Assembly: GCA_025890175.1 (NCBI GenBank)
Contig: JANPYM010000010.1
Coordinates: forward strand, 277,498-341,497
Source of the DNA: Ciborinia camelliae
Lineage: Eukaryota > Ascomycota > Leotiomycetes > Helotiales > Sclerotiniaceae
Direction of reading: 5' to 3'
DNA: 64,000 bases
A model generated the notes under the pieces. The model ran no database searches. It was given only the letters and a program-made list of their open reading frames with translations, and was not told the DNA's origin. A program made the position numbers and the translations under genes. This document shows positions 49,687-60,800 of the stretch, in pieces. Within the stretch, counting starts at the first letter, position 1. Every line of letters starts with the position of its first letter.

Positions 49687-50557
49687 GATGGCTCGCTTGG
49701 GATATTGATTCTAAAATCTCACTTACACCTGTTTAGCTGCAATCTCAGATTCAATAATCGTGGTTTATATTCGTTGATGACTACGTGAATCTGGATTCTA
49801 GATTCTAGACTCTAACACTCGAGTTATCCACTTCTCCTCATTTTATCTCCCTGGATCTATTGAATCTAAAACCGAATTTGGAAATATTAAATAATGAGGT
49901 TCTGGAGATATTCTTAAAGGAGATGATATTTCTAATGAGCTTCTGCCCGAATCCGAGAGGCTAGGTACCTAGGAATTCATAAAGAGTTTGAATGCGGGAT
50001 GCGTAAACTAGCTGGCTATCTAAGCAGGGATAGCTTCATCTATTAGGTCCACCACTATATCATTTCATCTATAAGTCCTAGTCTCTTCTCTTCTGAGAGG
50101 CAGTGATGAAAGGGGATACAAATGAAGAATCGAAATGATGCGGGATAGTGCTATATCAGAAATATATTTTTGGTATAAATCATTAGGTTCGAAATACGAA
50201 ATACGGTTAGGCGATGTATCTATCATACTACATAATAGCTAGGTATGTGATATTCGGTGTACTATTTACCTCGTCTCTTGGAAACGTAATTTAGTACGGC
50301 TCGTCCCGCAAACAGTTTCCTCTTCATCGGCAACGTGCTCAAATACTCCTAGTATATTATAGATTACACCATCAATCCTTATGTAGATATTATTATTCTG
50401 CTCGCAAAAGAGTAGAGCCAAACTAAGTTCTCCACACCGATGGCTTATCCAAAAAGTAGCATATCTCGCTACCTATGAACATCTCCATCAATTTTTCTTC
50501 AATCAGTCACTCTTTTCTACATCCACCTTTATTCCCGAGATTTCTTATTTCTTCACC

Positions 50558-51129
50558 GTGAGAATTTTCCTCATTTTTTCTGCATTGACGGAGCTAAGCC
50601 AGGTTATTGCTGTCGTCCCGAGACTGGCTATCAGTCTGTCAGAAGTGTGTCACATCGACCTATGCCAACATCATCACCACCGCCTATCCAGCCACCACTC
50701 CATCAATAACCTGCGATCTAGAAACTGCATTTCCAACAGGCGTCAGCTGTTCCAACAGGCGCCATCGTTTCCTTAAGCGAAGGGAATTCTTATTCTCAGC
50801 ACCCTCCGCATCACGAACCGGCGGCACGATCATCGAACCCCTCTCCATCTATACCTCCATCTATACCTCCATCTATGCCTCCATCTATACCTCCATCTAT
50901 ACCTCCATCTATACCTCCATCTATACCTCCATCTATACCTCCATCTATACCTCCATCTATACCTCCATCTATACCTCCATCTATACCTCCATCTATACCT
51001 CCATCTATACCTCCATCTATACCTCCATCCACAAAATCCTCAATAATCCCCTCGGCTTCGCAGCGAGTTCACATCACAGCATCGTCATTCCACAATCGGG
51101 GTTCTGGCCAAGCACCCAGTGCGTCATAG
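50558..51129 (+). pseudogene. Possible decayed or mis-assembled secreted-protein gene with a 12-base repeat
   Basis: One plus-strand frame reads CVTSTYANIITTAYPATTP, then ITCDLETAFPTGVSC, a Cys/Thr/Ser-rich style common in fungal secreted proteins. It lacks a clear ATG. Past 50770 a second frame becomes the more protein-like one, with PPSIPPSIP repeats coded by the 12-base array. A GTGAGAATTTTCCTC start at 50558 could mark a signal-peptide exon in yet another frame. No splice model I tried is convincing, so a relict gene or an unrecognised multi-exon gene are both possible. Confidence 0.3.
50841..51030. repeat. 12-base tandem array (ATACCTCCATCT)
   Basis: About sixteen copies of a 12-base unit with a single early variant (ATGCCTCCATCT). 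All three plus-strand frames and one minus-strand frame stay open through it because the period is a multiple of three, so the long open frames are not evidence for coding. Confidence 0.93.
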
Positions 51130-52088
51130 ACGGAATGGTGCGGTGATACCTGTCCCGGTGGCTGCAAATGTGCGCTTTTCAATAATTTATGTCGATTGGG
51201 ACCCTGCGTTGCTATGATGATGATGATGACTTCTAGTGTTGGTGATGATGATGATGATTGGTAAATACCTAGTGGGTAATAATTGGGGAGTTTTGATCTT
51301 GAGTTGAGTTGAGTTTAATTGGGAGGAAGGGAGGAAGGGAGGGATGGATGGATGAATGGATGGTTAGTGGCGGTGGTTGTATAGATAGGTATTAAATCAC
51401 ATTTTAAATCGAAAATAGCCTTTGAGGCTAACTTATGGATATTTAATTATGTATATATATAATTTATACGGCATAATACAGTAAGGAACTCTGGGCGATG
51501 ATACAAGTGTCTAATAGGTAGGTAATCACTCAAACCTCGCATCATGTGCGCGTAGGCAGGTAAACGAATACAAGTCAACAATAAAATAACAAAGGTAATT
51601 CAATCTTGAATCGCTCTGAAAAACTAGATAATCACCCCTTACAACCATCTACCTATTTCCCGGTATCACATCATATCGTGTCTTTGTACATGAGCTATTT
51701 CCACCTTGCCATCACTAAACTTAAACCAATCTCGCGAGCATCATACATACATAGGTACTGAATCCAACCATCCCTTTCTTATTCAGCAAAAACATTATCC
51801 TCCAGCTGCAATAACAAAATTTTCTTGAATAAAAGAAATCAAAACCTCCGTCTGGGTCGTCACATCATGCTTAGTTTATTTGTGTATAACTGGTGGTGAA
51901 GTGAATGGAATCTACCATTAGAGAGACCTTTCGAGCTCTAGTATGATATGATAGATGATTTGGAGTGAACGATTGAGGAAAAATGCGAATATGGGAATAT
52001 GAAAATGGAAGGTGGATGAATGAGGGGTTCTTGTATTATGTTGAATGGATGTGATGGATTTCTTGACCACAATCCGACATTCTGCCCT

Positions 52089-53764
52089 TCATGAGAGGTT
52101 CATCGCCTGTGGATTTATCAGCGGCAGGTACGATTGTCTACGATTCATTTGCGGTTCATCGTGCGAAAATTCGTCGACACCATCGATCTGCATCCTATCA
52201 TTTGATATGGGAGAAGGATCACCCGAAGATGCCCATCTATCTTCCAACATTTGACCAACTTGTGGAGCCGATGCAGATGGAGCTAGAAGCCTAGGAACGG
52301 AAGGAACATATTGATGTTGACTAACAATTTTAATCATCTCGTCCAACGATTTGCGCCTGCTGGATTGTTCGGCGCTATTCCGAAGTAACGCGTCGATATC
52401 TCCAAACTTCGTCGCTTGGTTCATGCAACCGCTCGCATTGCGCTCGGAACCCGTCCGGTCTTTTTGCATCGTGAGGTGCCTCTTCATGTGGAAATCTTCG
52501 CGCTTGGTCTTGGAATTCCATTTGCTTGGTCGGGCTAAGAGGGTGCCTTTTCTTTGTGTGACCCCTTCTAAATCGACGTTGATGTTGTTGGCAATTTGCT
52601 CCCATGGCATGTTAAATTTAGTGTACTGTGATGGGAGAGTCAGCAGATGATCACTGATGTCAATGTTTGAGAAGATGGAGCTGGAGGATGAAAACTCACG
52701 CCGTATTTTAGACCTTGGATTACTTGGTGGCGGAGGAGATCTTTTTCTTTTTGCGACCAAGGTAATCTAGGTGGTGCTTTGGGACCGTTGGTTCGGAGAA
52801 TGATTTGGTTCCGGCCCCGGTTCAAAGCCTGGACTGCCTCTTTATCATTCCAGTCAAAACCAGCGATATGGGGATATTCTCTGACGTTAATCTTGCTTGG
52901 ATCTTTTCGATACTGACGGACCATGAAGAACTTGGAAGTATCTGGCGTGGCCCAATAAGCAGGATCTAAATCTTGTCCGTGGGAAAATTGCCAAGGCGAT
53001 ATCTGTCGCTGTTTTTTGGGATCCACAGCTTCATCCTCGTCGTCTTCATCTGCTTCATCCCGGCTGCGGAATAAGAGCTTCTTGCCCTCAGGTATTTTAT
53101 CAGTATCATCATAACCGAGGTCCTCATCATCTTGCTCTTCCTCGTCATCTACATCTGGTAAAACGATTGGCTTGCTGCTTGCAGGATTCACCTTGGAAGT
53201 TGTGGGAATTGCCTCGGAACCACGAATACGTTCTTTGTAGACGGCCACTGTTAACTCGGGATCCTTTAAAGCCTCATGTAGCACATTCCACCACTTCAAC
53301 TCCGCAAACTCGCGCTTTTGAGCAGCCATGTAAGCGATATCTGTGAGGGCATAGGCTGCAGATCTTATACGTCTTCTCTCAATACCGCGGTTCATCGTGA
53401 TAGCATTATGCCACTGGTTGGTCATGATTGCCCATGTGGCCATCGAAACCAAAGCTATCTCTCGAGGACTATCAACTTTTACTCCTTGAAGAATCGTGCC
53501 TTTTTGTCCCACAGATACAGGCAAACCTTGATATCGTGCGATTGGTAGAAATCCGCTCCAGGGCATCTTCATCCTCGTGCATATTTCGCAGTATTGTCCA
53601 GTTTTATGGTTTGTAATATCTTCAGGTCGGCATGGTGGGCCAGGCTCAGGATATGGTTTGGTGAGCTGTCTGGGTTGATTTCCTGCCTGGAGTTTAGGTT
53701 AGTATTTGCTAGTAAGGAACATCGTGAACTTGTTGGCGAAAATGCTACTGCATATCTTTTTCAT
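52089..53764 (-). CDS. FDWN-module protein D, full-length paralogue of C (uncharacterised)
   Basis: Minus strand. Secure exons are (5' part)-52701 region ending at 52700 and 52625-52089. The 5' end is tentative: 53764-53749 spliced to 53682 gives MKKICRNQPRQL and 511 residues in all; a longer leader is possible because gene C has one. Parts follow the order of gene C: CRPEDITNHKTGQYCEICT, KMPWSGF, KWWNVLHEALKDPELT, an acidic linker, WQFSHGQDLDPAYWATPDTSKFF, YPHIAGFDWN (near residue 281) and LPWSQKEKDLLRHQV, with the Myb-like segment completed across the last intron (YTKFNMPWEQIANNI). The last exon continues with basic and Ser-rich sequence that has no counterpart I can see in C. C and D converge on the 48.2-52.1 kb gap. 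Likely nuclear, function unknown. Confidence 0.78.
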
Positions 53765-56700
53765 CTCAACTGAGATGGATGTCTGAGTTCAAGTAAAACT
53801 TTAGAGGAGAATGGTTAGGATGGAAGAGGTGAATAGAGTCAGAATGAGGTGGAGCAGTGATGCTTTGGTGAGACTCATTCCTAAATAGCACCATAATAGT
53901 CATCTAATGACCAGGAAAAATTGAGATATCGGTTTTAGTACTCCTAATAGATGAGCCGACTAGGCTATCAATGTGTCAGGTAGATGGGATATTGTGGATA
54001 TAGATCAAAACTGAAGAGCCCTCACGTCTTCCATTTTGCCAACGTGAGTGAGTTTGTTATGTTAGAGATCCGCAGTTGTAAGAGTAGCATGGTATGTATT
54101 TTTGATGGATCATAAGGTGTATGTGATATGCATCCAGAGCGGCGAGGATGGTAGGGTATAGGTGTGTAGAGGATAGTGAGGTATTGATAAAGAAGATCCA
54201 ACAAACATCGGGTAGATGGGTAAACAATGCATGAAGCGGAAGAGGAAAGTTTTGAAAAAGATAGAAAGTGATGGGGTGGGTTGATAGGTACAAAATATGT
54301 GAAGAAAGAACATGCATAGAAGCAACCCATCATGATGAAGTCACTATACATGATTATATGTATGGGAGAGCGTTGCAAGAGTATTGTCCTGGAGAGTCTA
54401 AGACCAATATATATGAACGATTCTGAACATACCATTGTGACAATTTCTTACTATCCAAAGATGATATGAGTGTTGCTGCTCCAACCAGAGTATTGGCAAT
54501 TCGAGGAATAGGAAAGGGTTTTCTTTTTGCAAAATTGAGAAAGGAAGCAAGGAATAACGAGCACTATATGCCGTTTATGCTATCCTATATCTAAAAGAAA
54601 ACACAGTTAGTATGTGCAAACTATCTGGTATAAAAGAAGAGAAAAATAAACAACCTTCTGTATTGACCTTTGTGGCGTTGGTGGATTCCTTCAACACTGG
54701 TAAATGTGAATGCTAGGTGTCGAAGATAAACCAGCTAGAGGAATAGGAACCCAAAAGATATATATCTTTGCAGTGCTTGATGTAAAAATGGTAGGATTCC
54801 CAGTGTGAGTGTGAGGTAGATTCGATTGATGAGAAGCTTAAAAGAAAGCAAGATTAGTCGCAAAAAGTCTTGAAGACTATCCTTACTGACTTTTGATTTG
54901 ATGGTATTAATGCCCATACAAAAAAAGCAATCAAAAATGTGAGCACAAGCAATTATTAATTATGAATTGACTGAAAAGCAGGCGCTTAATGTAAAGAGTG
55001 TTGTTGTATTTTGAGAAGGAAGAAGGAAGGAAGTTTGTGGCCATCAGAATTTCTATTTGTAAATTCCATAGGTAATCAAAATACAAAATAAGTCAAGGGA
55101 GTGGGGTAGAAGTATCAGAAGCTGAAGGTTCTCCAAAAGTGAAGATCAGATAAGATAATCTCAATCCCACTTGGAATTTGAATTTAGAATAGTGAAATTT
55201 CCAACTTTATTTAATAAGTATGCACCGAGGTTCTAGCGTTATTTGATCTGTTTCTTTGGATGAATTTGAGGGGTATATGGCATCCTATTGGATAGATCTA
55301 TAGAATGTTTTTATCAGATCAGAGGGAATAGGATGGGACAAGGAGGAAGCCTTGTTGGCAAGGCCGACTGAGATGATGGAGATATTGCAGGTGATGCTGT
55401 GATGCTGTGATGTTGCTGATGAGGCTTTGACTGAATGTTATGTTCATTTTGAATGCTTTGTATATATAAGAATATATATGAACATATTATATGAGTATCA
55501 GCATTGAGGTAACTGTATGCAAGATACTGGCTCTTTATATATACAGTTAGTTCATGACTTTGTCTCTTTTTATTGCTTTTCTGCACTCATTTTGTATTCT
55601 ACTACTTCATAAACTCTTGCAAACCTTCCTTTCATCAAGAAACTTGAATGTATTGTCCCAGCTCTCATTATCAATAAGATTGATATCACAAAGCGGGTTT
55701 TTTTAGATAGGCGACTATCAAGCATCTAGATGGCACCAAGAACCGTCCCCTTCAGTGCCAAATAACCTGCCATCTATCTCAATTTCTAGTATTCGTTTAT
55801 AAAATCTATCTGGCAGAGCTCTCTTTATTTCATCTGGCAATGTGCAGATAAGCAGCTTTGTAAAGTACTCTTTGGTGAGTGATTACTCCTCATAAAAATT
55901 CTTGGTCACTATTTTGAGACTATGTTGAAGATCTAGGTGGTGTCTAGTACTTTCTTTTTGTAGATTACCTGGGTCTGGACATATTCTTATGTATTTTCTT
56001 TGTAGATTAGATAAGTTGTACCAAATAATATACTCAGAGGCTCTTAGGTATACAGATGATTTCTTGGCCACTCGGACCCCTTTACTGAATACCTCCTACT
56101 CGATACAACTATATCACATGCCTTTATACCCCTATACCCCTATATCTACCCGAATATTCGCAATACCAAATGAATACAGAAATGGATACTCTAATCGCAT
56201 CTAGACATACAATTGGACTCTAACAATAAGCATTTAAGCGGACCGATGAACAAAGGGAAAGGGGAAAAGAGAAAGGAAGAAACCATACGACAGCGCAGGA
56301 ATGATAGAATCCGGAATATGAGAATCTTCCCCTCTGGTAAAGATTTCATAGGTAAAATCAAGGAGTTGTGAATCTCTAGAGTCATAGTATCAATGAGAAG
56401 AATATATATCCCCAGTTTGATACTTGGATGCTTGGATATAGATGTTCGGTTGCTATATGAAATAATAACTAGTACCATGACCTTGGGATATTCGACAATA
56501 AACGGAGGAAAATTGGAAGAAGTGTTGCAAGATTGGTACCTACCTACTATTTACCTACCTACCTACCTAGGAATCCAAACAAAAATATAGAAATCCAACA
56601 CTGCCAGTGATGAAAGCTTCACTTCCTTGCTCGCTGGATAGGGAATACAATGATTCTCATCCTGCACCAACTCGGGAAATTAAGGGGATAGGGGATAGGG

Positions 56701-58826
56701 AATAGGGTATGGCGGTTGAATATGGCTGAAGTTACCTAGGTACATGAAGAGAAAGATGGATGGCTCTCTTAGAGCATAGAGTTTTCATACCTAGACCTAG
56801 GTAGGTAGTCAATACAATACACATATTATACATATATATTGCACCCCCTGGAATAGAGAGGAAATGGCAGGTGGTAGGATGTAGCGTAGCATTGACTAGT
56901 AATACATACTAGGGCATCGGAAATAAAAGGGAAAGGGGAAAGGGGTTTATAGCAGGACATGAGAGACAGGGGGGATTGCAGGAATCGTACTCACACTTCT
57001 TTAACTCACTTGTCCGAATTTCTGCATAGATCATTGGATACCACAAGTGCATATGAATTTTATTGATCAGAAAAAAGGGGGGGAAGGGGATGAGGAAGAC
57101 AGATGGACTAAAACCGAAAATATAAAATAGGTATTATATGAAGAATGATAGAAAGGAAGTATAACACACGAAGTCACAAAATTAAATAGAAACTAGAATA
57201 GAGATATATTTACCAAGAGTCTGAAAGAAACAGGAGTTAAGTGCAAGTCAATGAGATTGGAAGAACTTCTGAAAAAGACAGATCATCGGCATAGGTCATC
57301 GGGATAACTGAAATTATTAGGAAAGGTGTGCATTAACTGTCGGGGAAGGGAAGCTACACAATGGTAAGATATCGTCCTCTTTTCGGGAATCAAGTTCTCA
57401 TTTCACATTGGCTTGCAAATGACAGTAGGTAGGTAGATTAAAGGGTTTATAAGCGGCGATAGGATGAAGTGTGCATTGTACGAGCTAGCAGAATTTTGTG
57501 GCCTGGAATTAAAAATTATGATACACGTTCCATTCATGTTGTGAGGATCGTCTGCGTGTCTTGTTGCTTTTATAACGTTGAATGAAAATCATAACGACAT
57601 CTGCAGATTTCATGAAAGAATCTTGAGCCGAGCATAGTGCAGATATCTTTTGATGGGTGGAAAACTAGGATGGGTAAGCTTCATTCTCATTGAGGTACAT
57701 ATTTATACTCTGGGAAACATCATGATGATCCGGATGTTACGAATGTTATAACTTGAATGCAATATCAAAGAGCTGTGCTCGATATGCGGAGGCGAAGGTA
57801 ATAGCGCTGTTATTTGCATTAAATAGAAGTGTTTAATAGTGAGATTAATAGGAAAAAACGAGAGGATATGCATATTATGTGTAGGTTAACGGGATATAGA
57901 TTAGTTATGTAAATTATAGAACTTCCGGACATGTATAGGTACCCATGAGTGTGCGTGACGGGCGTCATCTCATTCATTGTGTCAGAAGAGAATAGATACA
58001 TCCTCAAGCTTCCCGTAGATATGGGGAAAAGAGAAAATGTATATCCATAGGTAACAATCATTAAGCTATAAAAGTTTAGAAGATTATAATGTCAAATTCA
58101 TCTAAATGCTCAGCATGTTGAAGTGTGTTAAGTTGTACTTCAGGAGGGGTAATTTCACTCTGCACTGAGGCTATAGACCCTGAGTATATGTGAATCAAGT
58201 TCTGCTAACATCATATCGTTTGAAGATCTAGGTCCACGGAAATGGCAACATTTGATCGGCATTACCAAATATCCCGAGAAGCTATTGTATGAAATAACGT
58301 ATTAACTTTTGTCTGCTGGAATCATTTTGATTATCAGACATTGAGCGAGATGTTCCATAGCCTTAAGTGACCCATAATCTGCTAAATTGCATTCATAAAG
58401 CAAACAACACATCAGGCATCATAGACTGAAGATGTTCAAATTCCGCTTTAGGTACTTTGACGATTCTAAAACTTGTGTTCGGGATCTGTTACTGGTATAG
58501 TGCGGTATGCTCCTTCACAAGAGAAAGGCCGACCTCGAGGTTTCCTAGTCCATTGTATTGATGTAGTGACTTCCTATCTCATAACACTCTCATAACACTT
58601 CCAATAAATACATGTTGTACCCCAGTTGCTATGTATGTTTCGCTCACAAGTATATGCATGTATATGTAAATTCGAAGAACATGACGGCTCCCTAGCGCTG
58701 CCCGTTTAAGTGCCTCCTCTTTAGGGGTCTTGTTCCAATGGTTTGCCTTACACCTCTCGCGAAAAAGTTCAACAGGTAGTAACCTTCTCCGACTAACGGC
58801 CTTCAATTGTATATTTATTTGATAAT

Positions 58827-59054
58827 ATGTTTCGAGTATTAGGTTTGGATGGGAATCGTAATTTTAACTTCTCGGACGGGATAACTAGAATATGTCACGG
58901 TGATTTCCGAGTCAGCTTAACGATTCTTCAGGAATTTGGAGACCCTACTTTCATCACCGAAAGCTATACCATGAAGCCAACTAGGTGTCTCTTAGCCATT
59001 CTTTATTCTGGTAATGAAATCGCGTATTCATATGGTATCGAAGGAAGTAGGTAA
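58827..59054 (+). other. Possible exon or gene fragment, unknown
   Basis: A 75-codon frame from an ATG, with balanced composition (MFRVLGLDGNRNFNFSDG... FGDPTFITESYTMKPTRC). It ends at a stop formed inside a good donor (AG|GTAAGC at 59050-59055), which hints that translation may really continue past an intron. The nearest acceptor would leave an intron of only ~36 bases and then stop after a few codons. Not recognised; it may be a relict. Confidence 0.22.
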
Positions 59055-59099
59055 GCGCTCGGTGTCTGAAGATTTCCTTTTAACAGTATTCGAGAATGA

Positions 59100-60800
59100 G
59101 TAGACCGTGACAGCGATGGAACAAAGTTTATTGTGTGTAGTAATCGAGGAATTCGAGAGAATGAGAATGAGGAGGGGAATAGGAGGATGTCGAATTAATG
59201 CTTTGAATCGAGGAAGGAGAATAGATGGCCTAGATTGTATGAGTTAGCAGGAGTGAAACATGAAACAGGAGCAAGTACAGGGAGGTTATGAGTAGAAGGT
59301 AGAGATAGTTCAATGAGATGATGCAGACCAAAGTGATATCAGTTCAGGAAGGAGAACTGCTGGTAGTGGAAGTGTAGGTAGTTGAAGTGTAGGTAGATAC
59401 GAGCAAAAGAAAGAATCCAACTTAATAGTGCAGTTTAAGAACCAGCGGGCCAAGTCAATAGAGTATAGAGGCAACTAACAGGTGAGAAGAAGCAGGAGGA
59501 CGGGATTATTTGGAAGCAGAGGAAGAATCAGAAGAATGGGAGATGTAGGAGAACTAGAAGTGGCAAAAGCAAAACGAGTGCGGTGAGAAGTATGATTGCT
59601 ATCCTTTCCGGAACAAACTAATTGGATAAAGTACTTTGGTTTGAGTAGTAAGATGGGTATGGGGAGCACGGTGAGTGATAAATTAATGGTTACGATGAGG
59701 ATGATTCACAATTAGTTCCAAGAAGATAGTGAACTGGAATAAATTACAAGTTTAATTTGAGGCGCTGAAAGACGTCTTCTACACGAGGAAATATTAGGTT
59801 AGATGCATGCTGCGTGACTAATATTCAAATTTAAGGCTTGAGGAGCCTCGTATGAGGAGATCAGATCTATAGCCTTCCTAGGTAGCCTTGTAAGAAGAGG
59901 GCGAGAGTTGTTAGTAGGGGAAGAGAGATCAAAACTTGCGGAATTGGATGGGTAGATAGCTGATAAATTCGAATTGACACATAACCTCAAGATACGAGTA
60001 AGAACAAAGGTTTCTAATAGTATTACTCGGTAGATATACGTAAAAGGGTATTGTTGGCTTGCCCTATTGTAGCATCAGAACTACCAGAGCCTCGTCGGGA
60101 AATACCAGGCCATCCAGCTATAGCCAGTGGCTGTACCTGGCAGGTTTATATCTAAGGTGGAGGCCAAAATAAGAGGCATAAGAGGTAGGATAGATCAAAA
60201 TACACGGTCAAGGCATAAGGGAGTAGTGAAGCTGCTGGAGTATATTCCTCCGAGCTATGTATGTTTTTGGCGGCTGGTAGCTTGCGCAGCCACAGTTTCA
60301 CCGGACTCGATCGAGAGTTCAATAAATGTAGATCTTAATAGATTCGCCAAGTAGCCCATTCTAGTAGGACTAGAAGACGAAGAACTGGAGGGCGGAGGAC
60401 CAGAAGGTTGAGGATCAAAGGGCAGAGGAGTGAGAAGGGAGGTGCAAAAAAGGATAATCGTGAGTATTGGAGTATTTGAAAAAGAGTTAAACAAATCTAG
60501 AGTCTAGTAGTTGCACGATAGTAACCTTGTGAGGAGGAACAGAAGGCAAAGTAGTAGGAGCTAAGGGAGCAATAGGGAAGGAGGAGGTGGCAGGTGGTAG
60601 AATGGCAGAAGGCAGAAGGCAGAAGGCAAGGGAGCAGCTGGCATATGGGCAAGAAGGGAGGAGCAAAAGGAGAGGAATAGGTAGCAGAGAAGTAGACAGC
60701 AAAGGGGCAGGTGGCAGATGGTATATGGGTGAGAAATTGGATACAGAAGGCAGAGTAACAGAAGGAAGAGAAGCCAGATAAGCAGTGTTTGCATTAGTAT
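59100..60800 (+). repeat. Purine-rich low-complexity region
   Basis: The plus strand is dominated by A and G across roughly 1.7 kb, with irregular repeats such as GCAGAAGGCAGAAGGC (60605-60630) and AGGAGGAGGTGGCAGGTGG (60580). Leu/Pro/Ser-rich minus-strand frames over it reflect this composition. Confidence 0.6.

Larger units (their letters stand above)
48210..52088. other. Intergenic, repeat-rich, with a foldback element
   Basis: About 3.9 kb between convergent genes C and D. It holds GCTTGCTTGCTT runs near 48790, GGATAGGATAGG near 48908-48940, a perfect (GATTAT) array at 49011-49106, a 411-bp foldback element (49276-49686), a 12-base array (50841-51030) inside a possible decayed gene, and GATGAT runs near 51217-51260. 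No fully supported gene is present. Confidence 0.6.

Noticed and set aside
50841..51030. CRISPR-like array
   Set aside because: Units are contiguous with no unique spacers, and the organism is a eukaryote.
50811..51032. Gly-Gly-Ile-Asp repeat frame on the minus strand
   Set aside because: Antisense reading of the 12-base array; no start context or flanking protein-like sequence.
54022..54435. 137-codon minus-strand frame upstream of gene D
   Set aside because: No ATG at its start, Ser/Tyr/Ile-rich without motifs; could contain a gene D exon but not supported as a gene.
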